From the NCBI GenBank assembly GCA_033558025.1, contig JAUCEF010000003.1, positions 1,204,001-1,268,000 on the forward strand: a stretch of 64,000 nucleotides of DNA, written 5' to 3'. Source of the DNA: Phytophthora sp. 'mugwort'. Lineage: Eukaryota > Oomycota > Peronosporomycetes > Peronosporales > Peronosporaceae. Position numbers and translations under genes: made by a program. Shown in pieces: positions 31,429 to 42,780 of this stretch; the stretch's first letter is position 1; each line of letters starts with the position of its first letter. The notes beneath the pieces were generated by a model. The model saw only the letters and a list, made by a program, of their open reading frames with translations, ran no database searches and had not been told where the DNA came from.

Positions 31429-33830
31429 CCTCCCCCGCAAGCGCAGCTTCCTGGGTCGTCAGCCGAGAAGATTTTAAATCAGGCTGCACAGGCCGCGCTT
31501 GTGCTCGAGTTGAGTGTGAGTAAGTGTCTTCGTGAGCAAGTCGGCTGGGTTTTCGCCAGTCGAACCGTACGCCATGTCTACTTTTGCCCATGAGTCTTTC
31601 AGCGCATGAAATCGAATTTCCACTGTTTTTTGTGCATTGGAGGTGCCTTCACGCTTGATTCGATGGATGGCAGAAATGTTGTCCATTGTGAGAGTAAGCG
31701 GAATAGGTACTTGGTGGTCTGCGAAGATTTCGTCGACGACGAGCTTGATCCATTCTGCTTGAAGTAGACCGTCATTGGTCGCAATAAACTCGGCGGCGGT
31801 GCTCGATTGGGCTACTACACTTTGTGTTGACTGACCACCATGCCACGAGAGCTCCAAAAAGAAAGATCGCATAACCCGACACGGATTTACGTTCGGCCAA
31901 GTCATTTGCAAAATCAGCATCCGTCATCAGGGATATGTCAGTCTGGTCCGGCTTAAGCCTCAACTTGAGGTTTTTATGCCGGCCAAGTAGCGAAGCAGAT
32001 ATTTCGCCGCATTCCATGCAAGCTTGTAGGTTCCGCGCAATGTTGGGCCAGCTGGTTAACAGTAAATACAATGTCTGGTCTTGATACTCGGGCGAGGTAC
32101 AGACTTTCAACGACTTGTCTGTACGGTATGCGCTGCATTTTGCTTGCTTCGTCCGCAGATCGGTCCGTCTTCAAGTGGTCGAGCCGTGTATATTCGGCAC
32201 CATTCGCGTGGAAGTCAAACGAGCAGGCGTCATTGCAAATCGGAAAAAACGATTCGTCAATGTAAGACACTTGAGAAACTTAAACTGTATCCGAATCGGG
32301 TCGATCAATTCGTACGCCCAGGAACTAGGTTGGTTCCCCATGTCTTTGACATCATACTCATGTTCAGTGCAGCCATAAAAAGGCGAATGACTTCAGCCTC
32401 TCTCGAATGTGCCACCAAAATATCATCAACATACAAACAAACCAGCAACAGTCCGTTAGCAACCCAATTAAAAAATAAATAATAAATAAAGACACGCATC
32501 ACCTGTCGTGGGCTTGAGTCCGTTGTTCTTCAAGTACGCATCGATTTCTTGATTCCACTCCCTCCCGGCTTGCTTGAGACCGTAACGGGCTTTCCGCAGC
32601 CGCCAAACCTTGTTTTCTTGGCCCGGCTCCTAGAACCCCTTCACTTGTCGCACAAAATAGTTTCCTTGAGTGAAAATTTCAAGTAAGCCGCTGGAACATC
32701 GCCTTGTCGAATCTTCATCTGATACTTGACAGCGAGAATAAGAAAGATGCGTACTCACACCAAATCTGCTATTGGTGCTCGGGTGTCGAAATATTCAAGC
32801 ATGAAATTTGTGTGTCGCTTCGGGCATATACTCTGGCTTGAGCTTGTCAATTTCTCCTGTTGGTCCTGTCTTAGTACGGATTTGCACGGTGTTTCCCAGT
32901 ACGTGGGTTCCAGGCGGAGGATCCACGAAAACAAAAGTGTCGTTATCCGCAAGCGCTTTGATTTCCGTCCGGATTGTCTGCTCCCAAGACGTCCATGGTG
33001 GCGAAAGACGCGCTTCCGCTAGCGTCAGCGGCTCACGGATAATCTCAACCAAGCAGAGGAACGCCGAATTAATACTTCGTGCCGAGATGCGTTCTGATCG
33101 TCTCCTGCGGGTTAGGTCCGAGGTCCCGTTAGCTCTTCGACTTCAGACTGGGCCCAGCTCGTGTCTCGGAGTAACTCGGTCGCATCCGAGGTCCGCTGTA
33201 TGGCTGACTGCAAATCCTTGCCGGCGTCCGGGGGACGTGTTGCAGGGTAATGTGCCTCAGGTTAGGGGGACTCCAGATCATCATGTAGCACGACTTCTTC
33301 CACCAGCATCGAGTCCAGTACGACTACATCCGTTGTTTCTTGAATTGGACAACCGTCCCCAGGAACATACGATCGATAACCACGAATCTCATCACTAAAG
33401 CCAACGAATCCACCAATATGACCACGGCCATCAAAACTGAACTGCTTACGACGGATTGGTTCAGGAGTCCTTATGACCAAGGATTGGCCAACGATCGGGA
33501 GCCCAGCTACTGATGGACGTGTTTCGAGTAATCGCTCATGGGGAGCGATGGAGGCACCACGCTTTGGGATTCGGTTCCGGATGTAGGCTGCATGGTGGTG
33601 GGCATCTTCCCACAAATAGTGCGGGAGGCGGCTGTCAATCAGCATGGCTGCCGCCATTTCGGTGAGCGTCCTGATAGCTCTTTCCGCGACGCCGTTTGAC
33701 TGCAATAGCGACCAGTTTCCGAACGTCAGTCCCCATATTAGAAATATCTGGGCAGATCTGAATAACAGCATAATTTCCAGCACTGTACCACAAACAACGG
33801 AGCCCAGACCCTTTCAAAGACAGTTTATAC
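31429..33830 (-). mobile_element. Ty1/copia element, 3' half: integrase, RT, RNase H
   Basis: Minus-strand blocks: integrase end SNGVAERAIRTLTEMAAAML then PHYLWEDAHHHAAYIRNRIP (33262-33783); RT EQTIRTEIKALADNDTFVFV (32795-33052) and LLVCLYVDDILVAHSREAEV with the intact YVDD (32305-32502); RNase H TDISLMTDADFANDLAERKS, SSTAAEFIATNDGLLQAEWI, and ENPADLLTKTLTHTQLEHKR (31474-32110). INT before RT is the copia order. Frameshifts separate the blocks and part of RT is eroded. The upstream half (gag, protease, integrase start) is missing at about 33.8 kb. Confidence 0.83.
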
Positions 33831-34249
33831 AGTGACAGAAGAAGTGCGTACGATGTAGTACCGGCGAGTAGAACTGAATACGGCGATTGATGGAGATTAG
33901 AACTGAAGACTAGCCCGTCGGTTTGAATTAAGGAGAGTTTTACTGAACTGCCAGTCTGGAATAAATGGACATAAATTGTGCCAAGCCACATACACTATAC
34001 ATTTGGAAGCATGTGTTAATGGGATGCCTGCGGTAGCAGTGGATCTAACGACTGTCCATTTGTAGCGGGCCAAACAACAAAGGCGACGGTTATGCGGATG
34101 CACCTACAGATTCCGCCCACTAACTTGTACAATCCACCAGTCCATAACCCTTCAGAAGCAGTTTCGCGATACATTGGCTTAGTCAGGCTCTGCTCCAGAT
34201 TTAGAATTTAAAACTCTCACCCAAAAAAAGGACCACAACCCAAACAGAT
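33831..34249. other. Short tract without recognisable gene between copia and pogo remnants
   Basis: Frames on the minus strand continue for a while beyond the recognisable integrase but match nothing I know. This contains the proposed rearrangement boundary near 33.8 kb. Confidence 0.35.
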
Positions 34250-34860
34250 CCCGGAAAGAAGACGTTGTGGCCACCAAGACGAAGCCGACCCAGGGAAGTG
34301 GCTCGCGCTCGAGCAAAAGGGGATGGTCATTGTCGATCAGCGACGCACGCAACCTGCTCCACAGCTTGCAGAGCTGGTCAATTGGGCCAAGGCAGCGTTC
34401 AAGCTGTCGCAAATGCCTGCAAAGAACCACCATCCGGAACATTCTCGGCAGCGCTGCAGCTGCCGAGTCGAAGCGCAAAACAGCCGCCACAGCAACGGGT
34501 CGGAAGCGGACGCTGCGCTGCCAGGAGCTGCAGGATCGAGCTGGGGTGTACGTCGACTCGTGCTTTCCAGCGCGCGGTTCTTTCGCGACGTTGACCACCT
34601 GGAAGGCGAAGCATATCTACGCATCGCTAGCCCCCCCCCCCCCGCTGCTCAAGCTATCCAATGGATGGCTCTTACGCATTAAGAAGCGTCACGATCTTCG
34701 CTTCCGCGAGATGCACGTCGAGGCTGGAGCTGTGACCCCAGCAGCCGTTGAAGAAGGCCGGCTGACAATGCAGAACATCACATGACATTACGCTTTGCGT
34801 GATATCTGGATGATGGATGAATCAGGACCTTCTATCGGTCGGAAAAGACGCGAGGAATCT
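34250..34860 (+). pseudogene. Pogo/Tigger (CENP-B-like) transposase fragment
   Basis: The forward frame reads a basic helix-turn-helix region, then LKLSNGWLLRIKKRHDLRFR then EMHVEAGAVTPAAVEEG, a stop (34783-34785), then HYALRDIWMMDESG, where the pogo/Tigger DDE domain has its first catalytic Asp (M-D-E-[ST]-G). A 13-base C run (34631-34643) encodes a Pro stretch just before the HTH end. The DDE domain breaks off after about 25 codons, where MULE sequence starts in the same frame. Confidence 0.62.
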
Positions 34861-36020
34861 GTGACCACGAAAGCTCTACTCCGCAATGCTGCGCGCGGCC
34901 CGAGTACCTTCGGCTTGCAACTGGATCACCTGGATACAACGTTCAAGCTGGACAGCGTCAGGTACTCGGTGCTCATCTGTGGTATTATGGACGCCTCCCA
35001 GACTTTTTGCCTTGTAGCGCTCTTCATCTCCAGGAAGGTCACTTCGCAGTCGTGCATACAGCGTTGCGCCACATGAACGCACAGTTTAACGGGCAGATGT
35101 GCAAATCCAGTATGTCCTTGGGGACGCGGACAAGGCGCAGCACAAGGCTTTTCACAGTGTATTCGCAAAATGCGCTTTCACGTATATCATGAGTTTCTAT
35201 CACATCGTTTCTAAGCCACGTGAAAAGTCAATCGGATTGAGCTCGGAGCACTCTGTGTTCGTGTACAAAAGCGTTTATGACTTCACTTCGCGAGGAGCGA
35301 AGTGGAATTCGTTAAGGATACTATGCTAAAAGAGTGGGTGGACTGTGCGGATCTCACAGCTTCACCAGGTACGTGAAGTCCCCATGGCTCAAGCGCAACT
35401 TTATGAACTGGCAGCCCTATCCCACGCCGCCCGGATACGCCATCACCAACAAACCGGCTGAGCAATTCCACTGGGCGCCGAAGCGCGATTACACGCATCA
35501 TCGCCGGCTCAAGATGGGTTGCTTATCGCACAGCTTCTCGCGTGCTGTGGACACCGTTCGATGGCGTTGGTTCGGTTTTCGCATGCGCCCACCTGCCCCA
35601 TGACGCTCCAGACGCGTAGACGAGGCCATCGTCACGGCGGCCAGATGGTTGAGAACATCGTCACCCGTCCCAGCATCGACTTCCTCCATGGCGACGTCGA
35701 ACCTGACCTCGTCCACGTGCGTGCGGTGCTGATGTTTGCTCCCGAGACAACCGCGCGAGAGAAGACATGGCGAGTTTCGCCCAATTCCGTGTCCACTACA
35801 CGCGCATGGACGTGTAGGGCTAACCGCGTACTGACTGGCGATCTACCTTCGCGCTGCGTCTGGCCCTGCAGATACCATTTCAACATGGGGTACTGCTGCC
35901 ACTTGTTGTTCAATGAGCAGTCCAGAAGCATCGTGGATGAGTCTGGAGAGGAAGTCCGGATAAATATGAAGCGCCTTCCAAACGTGGAGGGGCGCATTAT
36001 CTACATGTACGCATACTAGA
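34860..36020 (+). pseudogene. MULE transposase remnant
   Basis: Forward blocks: FGLQLDHLDTTFKLDSVRYS then VLICGIMDASQTFCLVALFI (first Asp), VLGDADKAQHKAFHSVFAKC (second Asp, about 35110-35170), NWQPYPTPPGYAITNKPAEQ and KRDYTHHRRLKMG (about 35410-35515), and a Cys-rich VWPCRYHFNMGYCCHLLF tail (about 35860-35915) like the SWIM-type zinc finger. Several frame changes break it. It ends at a stop near 36019. Confidence 0.7.
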
Positions 36021-36065
36021 GCGCACAGCACAAATCGTGTTAAATTACGATGTCAGATTAAAGCA

Positions 36066-36099
36066 GCGATAGCAAGTCGTTACCTACGCTTGCTATCGC
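36066..36099. repeat. Hairpin: 11-bp arms with 12-base loop
   Basis: Arms GCGATAGCAAG (36066-36076) and CTTGCTATCGC (36089-36099) pair exactly. It lies about 45 bases past the end of the MULE reading frame and may mark the element's end. Confidence 0.7.
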
Positions 36100-37735
36100 G
36101 CGAGGTCCCCGGCCCACGTGCTCCAGGCAAGAACTGGAGCCATCGGGGATGCATCATCGCCTGGTGCCAACCTCCTAGCGCGCACCGCTCTCGTCACAAG
36201 CTGTATGCAACCAAACCCACCCGCAGCTGGCCACCGACAGCGTACCTCATCCCAGCATCTAACGACACGCCATTTCTTGAATGAGGAGCGGTGGGGGTGC
36301 CGGAGCGGAGACAGTTAAACCTAAGCCTAACAATTACTGTCTTACGCCGGAACTTTGATGGCAGGATGAGCCAGCTCTTTCATTGTGATGTTCTGGGGTT
36401 TATGGTGTTTGTCAGGAACTCTTACGCTCATAAAATAAAAAAATATATCTTCTGGGTAGCTTGCGGCGTAGCCCAATACCATAAAATATCCAACCGATGG
36501 ACCTATCCGACCTGAGCCAAAATTATGGTACATCACGACTAGCCAACTCTCAAAAATATATTCATTTATGCATTGGGATGTTGTTGGCCACAATTAACAT
36601 TTGCAATTTAAGAGACAAACGCAACAGCGATGGTGGGGCGACGGCGGGAGGGCGACACCGGCACCAGGAGGCGGCACCAGAGGGCGGGAGCAGGAGGCTG
36701 GAGGGAGGAACCACGAACGCATGAACAGGGAGCGAGAGACGGTGGAGGGACGGCGGTGGTGGACAGCGAGAGCAAGAGGTCGGAGCATTAGACGCCGGGA
36801 GGAGGGTGGCGACGGAGGGCGCGGCAAGACGTGCAGGAGGAGCGGAGTCTAGCCATCGTCCCGGCCTCAGGACTTGAGCGGTAGTTGGAAGTGGTGGTCA
36901 TGCTCGGGTACAGCCGCCCCATCACCGGTTGGACATGCATGCGGCTTCAGGGCGTGGTCCGTGGGAGCGACTTAGGGTAGCGGCCTTCGAGGCGAACAAC
37001 TATCGCGGCACCGGACCTCTAGGACTGCAATGTGTACATATGTAGTATATTTTATAGTATAGAGTTAGTGACGTTATCTCATTATTGTTTCTATGTAATG
37101 ATGTTAATGCATTTGGGTTCGAAAAGCGGCCATATTGTGTTCCAATGTCTGCACCGGTCGGATGGGTAGGATAGCATGCAGATATGCATCCGATACGCCA
37201 ACGTCATAGAATTTATGGCCATACACATATTTTTCATGTCCCTCCGACCCGATAGGTCGGAATTGCCGGTATAGAAGACCGACCTATCCCTAAACATAAT
37301 CACAGGTTGAAATTGGTTTATACCCCTGTTCTGATTGGCTGATAGTAAACGACATGATGTGATCGAACGTAAATAAGTATACCAAAACTAAGTATGGTCG
37401 GATAAGCGGTCATATTCATCCATACCATTAAATGCGACCTCTCCGACCCTTCCGACCGGTACTAAAACTAAGGACCGCTTGCCTCTACAAACGCATAAGG
37501 GACATTATCATTTAAGGACTGGCGTCGATTTAACCAATTGTAGCCTGTCTTCAAAAATAACACGGTCGTATTGGTAATAAATCACTAAATGCGAAACCTC
37601 TCAATTAAATTTTCGAACGGCGGAAATAGTTGGCGCCAAAAGCGCAGCTTCCACTCGCCAGCACCAGCCGTATTATAGCAACCATACGTCCAATCAGCCC
37701 CGCGACAAACAACATGCCGAGCAGCACGTAGAGTC
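36100..37735. other. Gene-free tract with a purine-rich low-complexity block
   Basis: 36630-36850 is G/A-rich (GGAGG and GGCGGGAG-type words) and yields Arg/Gly-rich artefact frames. 37130-37460 contains repeated GGTCGGA/TCCGACC words in both orientations and is probably a MITE-like or repeat remnant. No gene is supported. Confidence 0.45.
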
Positions 37736-37930
37736 CCAGGCCGAGTGATCACGGGGACCAGCACGGTGAGCGCCACGTCAAGCCGCGCAGCGACCAGCAC
37801 GATGAGCACCACGGCGTCCAGCACGGCGATCAGCACTACGCGCACTATGCAGAAGCAGTGTGATGAACACAACGGCGAGCCGTGCGACTATCTGCACGGT
37901 GAGCAGCACAGCGAGCAGCAACAGCGTTAT
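37736..37930. repeat. Degenerate minisatellite (CAGCACGGTGAGC-like units)
   Basis: Imperfect repeats of a unit of roughly 27 bases, with words such as GACCAGCACGGTGAGC, GACCAGCACGATGAGC, CAGCACGGCGATCAGC and GCACGGTGAGCAGC. On the minus strand it gives a Val/Leu-rich frame (37585-37872) that is best explained by the repeat. Confidence 0.5.
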
Positions 37931-38049
37931 GTGTCCCAGAGGTCCGCAAATACAATATCAAATTGTCTTGGCCAGCAGTCATCTCACTAATAAAAAAGCA
38001 ATTTATGCCACACCAATAGTAAATACTGCCGCAATTTATATTGACTTTA

Positions 38050-38420
38050 TCTGTCTTGGCTACATCTTCTTCCTCTTCCGCTTGTCCCGGTAGGCGGTCC
38101 TGTTGGTCTGAATGCTCGTCGATCGACGGGCCACACAGTCCCCAGCTCTTCCCGCTCAAAATCACCGATGATTTCTTGTGGCAAGTCGGCCGCCGGTTTC
38201 CACATTGGTCGCGGAAAACCAACCCAGCCAACGAAGTAGTACGCGTCGCCTGCCACGCTGGATTGCTTCGCGTAGATAACTCGACCGCGAAGAGGTTGAG
38301 CCCCTCAAAGTTGGACCCCCACTACCGGATGAGGTGCTGTCATGCTCCTCACCTAGTGACGGGGAGCACTTTTCTAAAGGCGTCGATCCCCCAACGAGCT
38401 CCGCCATGCTCACATGGCAT
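38050..38420 (-). pseudogene. Gypsy integrase chromodomain tail
   Basis: The minus strand reads AGDAYYFVGWVGFPRPMWKP followed by AADLPQEIIGDFE (38047-38256), with the aromatic G-W-x-G-[FY]-P core and W-x-P-A-x-x-L of chromodomains at the end of chromovirus integrases. The preceding frame (38162-38413) is Ser/Gly-rich linker. No other part of the element is adjacent. Confidence 0.62.
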
Positions 38421-38930
38421 ATTGGCTGCTTGTGGCGGGACCCGCTTGAACGCTTGACATCGGCCAGTCTGCCGATCTCTGTGTTGCGCCTACTCTTCCT
38501 TAAGATTTATTAAATGTCTAGTGGTATACCAGTGCCACAACATGCAAGTTGAAGTGCATTGCTAATTATAGCTGATTGGGGTGCCTGAAATATCTACTTT
38601 CGAGGGATATTAATATATGCAGTTATATCAATCACAATCTGCTTTTTGGGGGTGTTATTTTAACCAATGATATTGCAACATGAAGCCAAAGCCACATTGA
38701 AAGAGGGATTACGAGTCGAGATGGTCACACTTGCCAGGAAAAAATGCTTTTACTCTCTCAATATGAGCGCGCCGAGCTCTGGAATGAGTCTACCACATTG
38801 TGAAGGTGCTCGTGCAGACAAGTACGATTTAGTTTGATACAATTGAAAGGTAGGTTGTTCATGACATAAGTAAAGTCAAATAAATACCAAACGCGAATGC
38901 ATCGATTGTATTGAGCTGAAGCACTCTTCA
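38421..38930. other. AT-rich tract without recognisable gene
   Basis: No open frame longer than about 60 codons and no repeat recognised by eye. Confidence 0.4.
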
Positions 38931-38934
38931 CTTC

Positions 38935-39890
38935 GCAAACACTAGCAGCAATGCTGACATCCCATATACTGCGGTTGGCGAAGGAATGAAAGCTGCTCGA
39001 AGTTAGCAGAAAGCATGCAACGGCGCTGTGGAGTCATCACTAGCTTGCACTGCGAGAACAAATGCTTCGCCGTGTTTGAAGTTGGAGGAACCAACTTCAC
39101 GAGAGGCAGGTAAGCTGTAGCGGTATCAGCTTGAGGCCTTCCCTTTCCTCCACTTCGAAGAAACAGGGACGCGTAGTCTTCTTCTCTCTCTTTGCGCTTC
39201 TTCCCAGTCGACGGACCCTTCTTAAAGCGCTTTAGAGCCTCCGCCTCCGCCGAAGATAGTTCGTACCCGGAGATCAATGGACAATGCCAGATTCAAACGC
39301 AGGAGTGTGGACGATCCTCGCGGTTACCTTCAGATGTTCCGCCATGACTGGATACTCCGTCACAGGAGCATCGAACATTATGCGAACCTCCGCCATATCA
39401 GAGTCGTCGCGCTGCAACCGTTTACAGATGCTCTCAAACTACTTCAGATGCTCGAACAGTTCCTGTTCTTGTTGCCAGTCGGAATCAGTTCCTCCACAGC
39501 CTCCACCTTCTTGATCTCAGATTGAATCCGTATGTAGCGCTGCACCATTGAAAAAGTTGAAGACCAACGTGCGACGTTGCGCTTGACAAGCAAGAGTTCA
39601 GTGCGCTTCCTGAGATCCGCAAGTTGCTCGCTTGACGTAGCGCCACCATGAGAGCATTCATCTCATCCAAAGCGTATCATATGGCGCGAAGAACTTGTTG
39701 ACAATCAAGTTGAACCGATGACTAGCACAGCTGACCAGCAGGATGTCCGTCTTGTTCGCAACACTGATTTGTAGTGCAGTTGTCACCATCCAGACACCCC
39801 ACCATGACATTGGTCTCGTCGTACACGTCAAGAACGTTCTCAAACAGCTGAACATGAGCATCAGCCGTCTGGGAGCCAGAGGTGACTGAT
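38935..39890 (-). pseudogene. hAT transposase C-terminal part (copy 3)
   Basis: Minus-strand text across frames: the F-E-N-V-L-D-V-Y-D-E-T-N-V region, DILLVSCASHRFNLIVNKFF (about 39680-39740), an R-N-V-A-R-W-S-S-T-F segment and RYIRIQSEIKKVEAVEE (about 39480-39580), then an acidic Lys-rich tail (38942-39277). The block order and the words CASHRFNL and W-S-S-T-F match hAT copy 2 at 28 kb. The upstream BED finger and first catalytic block are replaced by Harbinger sequence. Confidence 0.66.
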
Positions 39891-40690
39891 GGAAAGCCTC
39901 GTTGTTCCTGAGCAGCGTGATATCCGCAGTGTTGTCCCGGGCATTTCGAGCGCAGTTGATGGCGAGCCCGCGTGGATTTACTGACACCTCTACTTTAAAT
40001 ACATCCATTTTGTGTTTGGCACTGTAAAAAGGCATGGCCTCAGCCATCGAGCGCCCGGGCGATTGGTCTGTTGGAAAGTGACGTCCGTTGCATTCATGGC
40101 ACTCGGGAAGTTATGGAACGTGTGGCCAGACGTCACTAGTGATTTCATGCTGGACTGGTAGGCTTGAGAGGACATCCATTCTTCGTACAGCTTTGGGGGC
40201 AACCACTTCGATGACCCCGTGACTGGCTTGATGAGTGGGGTCTTCACTTTAAAAATCCCGCGACAGCTCCAATGATCCGCCACACTTCATTACGACACAC
40301 ATCATGAAGAATACATCTTTAGCAGTGAATGTTGAGCGCCGGCCACGTCCTACGTTCCAGTAACAATGGTCATGGCTGCGCACTGAAAACCAAAGGGTAT
40401 TATGCTCTGGGAGAAAAGATGGAGAGCCTGAGCACGGCTTCGGCTCCACTGTCTCGGTAGATCCCATCCAGTATGGGGCACATTGACGTGACGTCCATGT
40501 CATTGTCGTCCGTCTCAGCGGAGAACTGACTGAGTTCTTCGCGCCGAGCCTCTTCTCGATCTTTGAGCATTGCCAACGTCGGCTGCAAATGATCTACTTG
40601 GGCGGAGCGTGCACGGGCTGAGCGCGTCCTTGGCGGTGATTGGGACCTGGACACCGTGGCCGAGACGTACGCGTTGTTATAGGCGATGGA
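39890..40690 (-). pseudogene. PIF/Harbinger transposase N-terminal part (second lineage)
   Basis: Minus-strand text: a Ser/Arg-rich lead (40400-40654), GRGRRSTFTAKDVFFMMCVV (about 40290-40350), SSKWLPPKLYEEWMSSQAYQ, then NATDVTFQQTNRPG with the first catalytic Asp (about 40075-40110), AEAMPFYSAKHKMDVFKVEV then SVNPRGLAINCARN and ADITLLRNNEAFH (39870-40040). This is the DDE_Tnp_4 layout of an oomycete Harbinger lineage different from the one at 3.3 kb. It is cut off about 180 codons into the domain, where hAT sequence begins in the same orientation. Confidence 0.68.
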
Positions 40691-41439
40691 GACGCTTGAA
40701 ACGTCGATCGTTGCAGGGTACGGGACGATCGTGACAAGGGGGGCAGGCGTGACGACATTGTAGATGGCTTGAGCAGGGAAGTTCGTGACTGGGCAGCAAC
40801 AGAGTTAGTTCGAAAGTGAGATAGTTAGTTTCGAGTAGCTATGCGACTTCGTCAGTTACTACAATCGACAAGGTAGAGAGGGTGGTGGAAAGTAGATGCG
40901 GTATATGATCATCGACCAGGTATAACAGAACCTGCCGTGTCAACGGTGTTTGACCATCGGATATACTAAACATATGCTTATGTTCTTATATGGCGACGTC
41001 ACTTACGACACATATGATAACTTTGATAAAGGCCTAATACACACCAACAGAGCAGCTGTAGATACGAATCGGCAACACTTGTACACGAAGTGGGTAGATA
41101 GTACACAGGAATGCAGATTACTGGCTGTTAGCACGCAACCGTTTTTTTGGCAACGTGTGGAGAGACCCGCCACGCTTTCTCCGCCCGCTTGTGTAGATCC
41201 AACCATTCGACTTCAGCCCACTGCGAGCACTGAAGGTCACACGACAGCTTCACCACCATGCCTCCAATTCAAACATGGTCCAAACTGAGGGAGTGACATA
41301 CAGAAGACGAATATGTGAAATACCGATGGAATGCTGCTCGGTCATGCGTGGATATATCTGCTTCATCTGTCCTGGGGGATCACGAAATGCTGGAGCGTCA
41401 TTTACACTGCAAGAGTAAGACCTGTGAAATAGTGCAGAC
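40691..41439. other. No recognisable gene
   Basis: Frames at 40950-41288 are Thr/Pro/His-rich and match nothing known. This is the left flank of the gypsy fragment. Confidence 0.35.
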
Positions 41440-42639
41440 TCGGGAAAATGCCCAATTCAAGAACTTCAAGGAGCTTAAGCGACGGTTGGCGAACACCCCT
41501 GTGTTACAGCTACCGGAACTCACTCAACTGATGCACCTGCGGACGGATGCAAGTCAGTTTGCTGTTAGTGGTGTTCTCTTTCAAGTAATCAGCGGAGTGA
41601 ACGACCTATCACGTTCACTAGTCGCAAGATGAAGGCTGAAGTACCCTACTCAGCAGCAAGAGCTACTCGCTATTGTCATTGCGTTAGCCGCTTTCCGCAT
41701 CTACTGCTTGGGCCGACCAGTCGTGATTGAGACAGATCACATGTCTTTCGAAGGTATCTTTCAGCAAAAGTTGGCAAATCGACGGCTTGCGCGCTGTTAC
41801 GATATTCTTGCTGAGTACCAGCCAGTTTTCGCGTATCTCCATGTAATAAAGAACGGGATCTCAGATGCTCTCAGCTGACGATCTGATCTCAAGCCTGAGA
41901 CGAATGAGTTTCTTGTCCTACTGGTTCCTAGTTTCAACGAGACAAGCTATCAGCTTCGTATCATAGAGATTAAACCCATGCGTGATCTCGTCAACTCCAT
42001 TATTTCTGGTTACGCGAAGGATAAAGTGATCCAGAAAATTCGACTCGCGATCAAGAAGCGCGGAGAACCCTCGAGGAAGCGTGGTGTATCTGAGAAGCAG
42101 TACAAATCGTACTCCGAGGAAAATGAACTTCTTTGGTACCACGGATCAACGGACGAGAAGCTCCGCACCGTGGTTCCAAATGACATCAAGCTCAAGCATC
42201 GTATCATGCCAAAGTTCACGACTCAAACTACGGTGGACACCCTGGTACCGCCAGAACCTATCTGAAGCTTCGCGCGGACTGGTATTGGTCACGAATGGCG
42301 CGCACGATCCGAAAGTACATCTCAGACTGTGAAGACTGTCGACGGAACAAACCACGCCTGTCGAAGACGCCTGGATTGATAGAACCAATACAGATTCCAG
42401 ACGAGCGATGGAATTATATTTCAATGGGATTCATTACGGACCTGCCGGATACCGAGAGTGGACACAACTCAATCTGGAGTGTGGTCGATCGACTGACCAA
42501 GAGGTCCCATTCATCGCAAGATGAAGACAGCGACGGCTCCTGAAGTGTCGCGACACTGTTCCTCGATAACATTTCGAAACGTCACGGCATGCCCCATGAC
42601 GTTGTGGCGGACCGCGACACCAAGTTCATCTCTGGGCGA
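41440..42639 (+). pseudogene. Gypsy RNase H-integrase fragment (5' side of nested insertion)
   Basis: Forward text: KNFKELKRRLANTPVLQLPE then MHLRTDASQFAVSGVLFQ, ELLAIVIALAAFRIYCLGRP, ETDHMSFEGIFQQKLANRRL then ARCYDILAEYQ and VIKNGISDALS (RT-linked RNase H), MRDLVNSIISGYAKDKVIQK (linker), RTIRKYISDCEDCRRNKPRL (integrase zinc finger), ERWNYISMGFITDLPDTESG then HNSIWSVVDRLTK (start of DDE core), and MPHDVVADRDTKFISG. The last block ends at the copia LTR. Stops at 41877 and 42263 and frame changes break it. RT itself is missing. Confidence 0.82.
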
Positions 42640-42780
42640 TTGGTACGTGCTGGGCAAGCGGCAACTCCTGACTTTGGAGTCAGTTGCAGTTCACCGTTGA
42701 TTGCTCACAGAAGGTCCAGATTGCACAGTTTGCACAGCGCTAAGATCAATGCACCTTTGGATTTACCTCTTTACCTAACA
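42640..42780 (+). repeat. Copia 5' LTR inserted in gypsy integrase (about 141 bp)
   Basis: It starts TTGGTACGTGCTGGGCAAGC just after the gypsy D-R-D-T-K-F-I-S-G codons and ends TTTACCTAACA. It is highly similar to the LTRs at 31.3 and 57.6 kb. The first bases (CGATTGG) differ from the TGTTGG of the 31-kb copy, so the exact left edge is uncertain by a few bases. Confidence 0.72.

Noticed and set aside
36601..36852. Arg/Gly-rich 83-codon frame
   Set aside because: Explained by a purine-rich low-complexity tract; no homology recognised.
37585..37872. 95-codon Val/Leu-rich minus-strand frame, possible membrane protein
   Set aside because: It is produced by the imperfect minisatellite on that strand.
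42641..42710. Intron-like segment (GTACGT start, CTCACAG end) inside gypsy integrase
   Set aside because: The same segment occurs at 31 kb next to a copia RNase H end and purine tract, so it is part of a copia LTR, not an intron.
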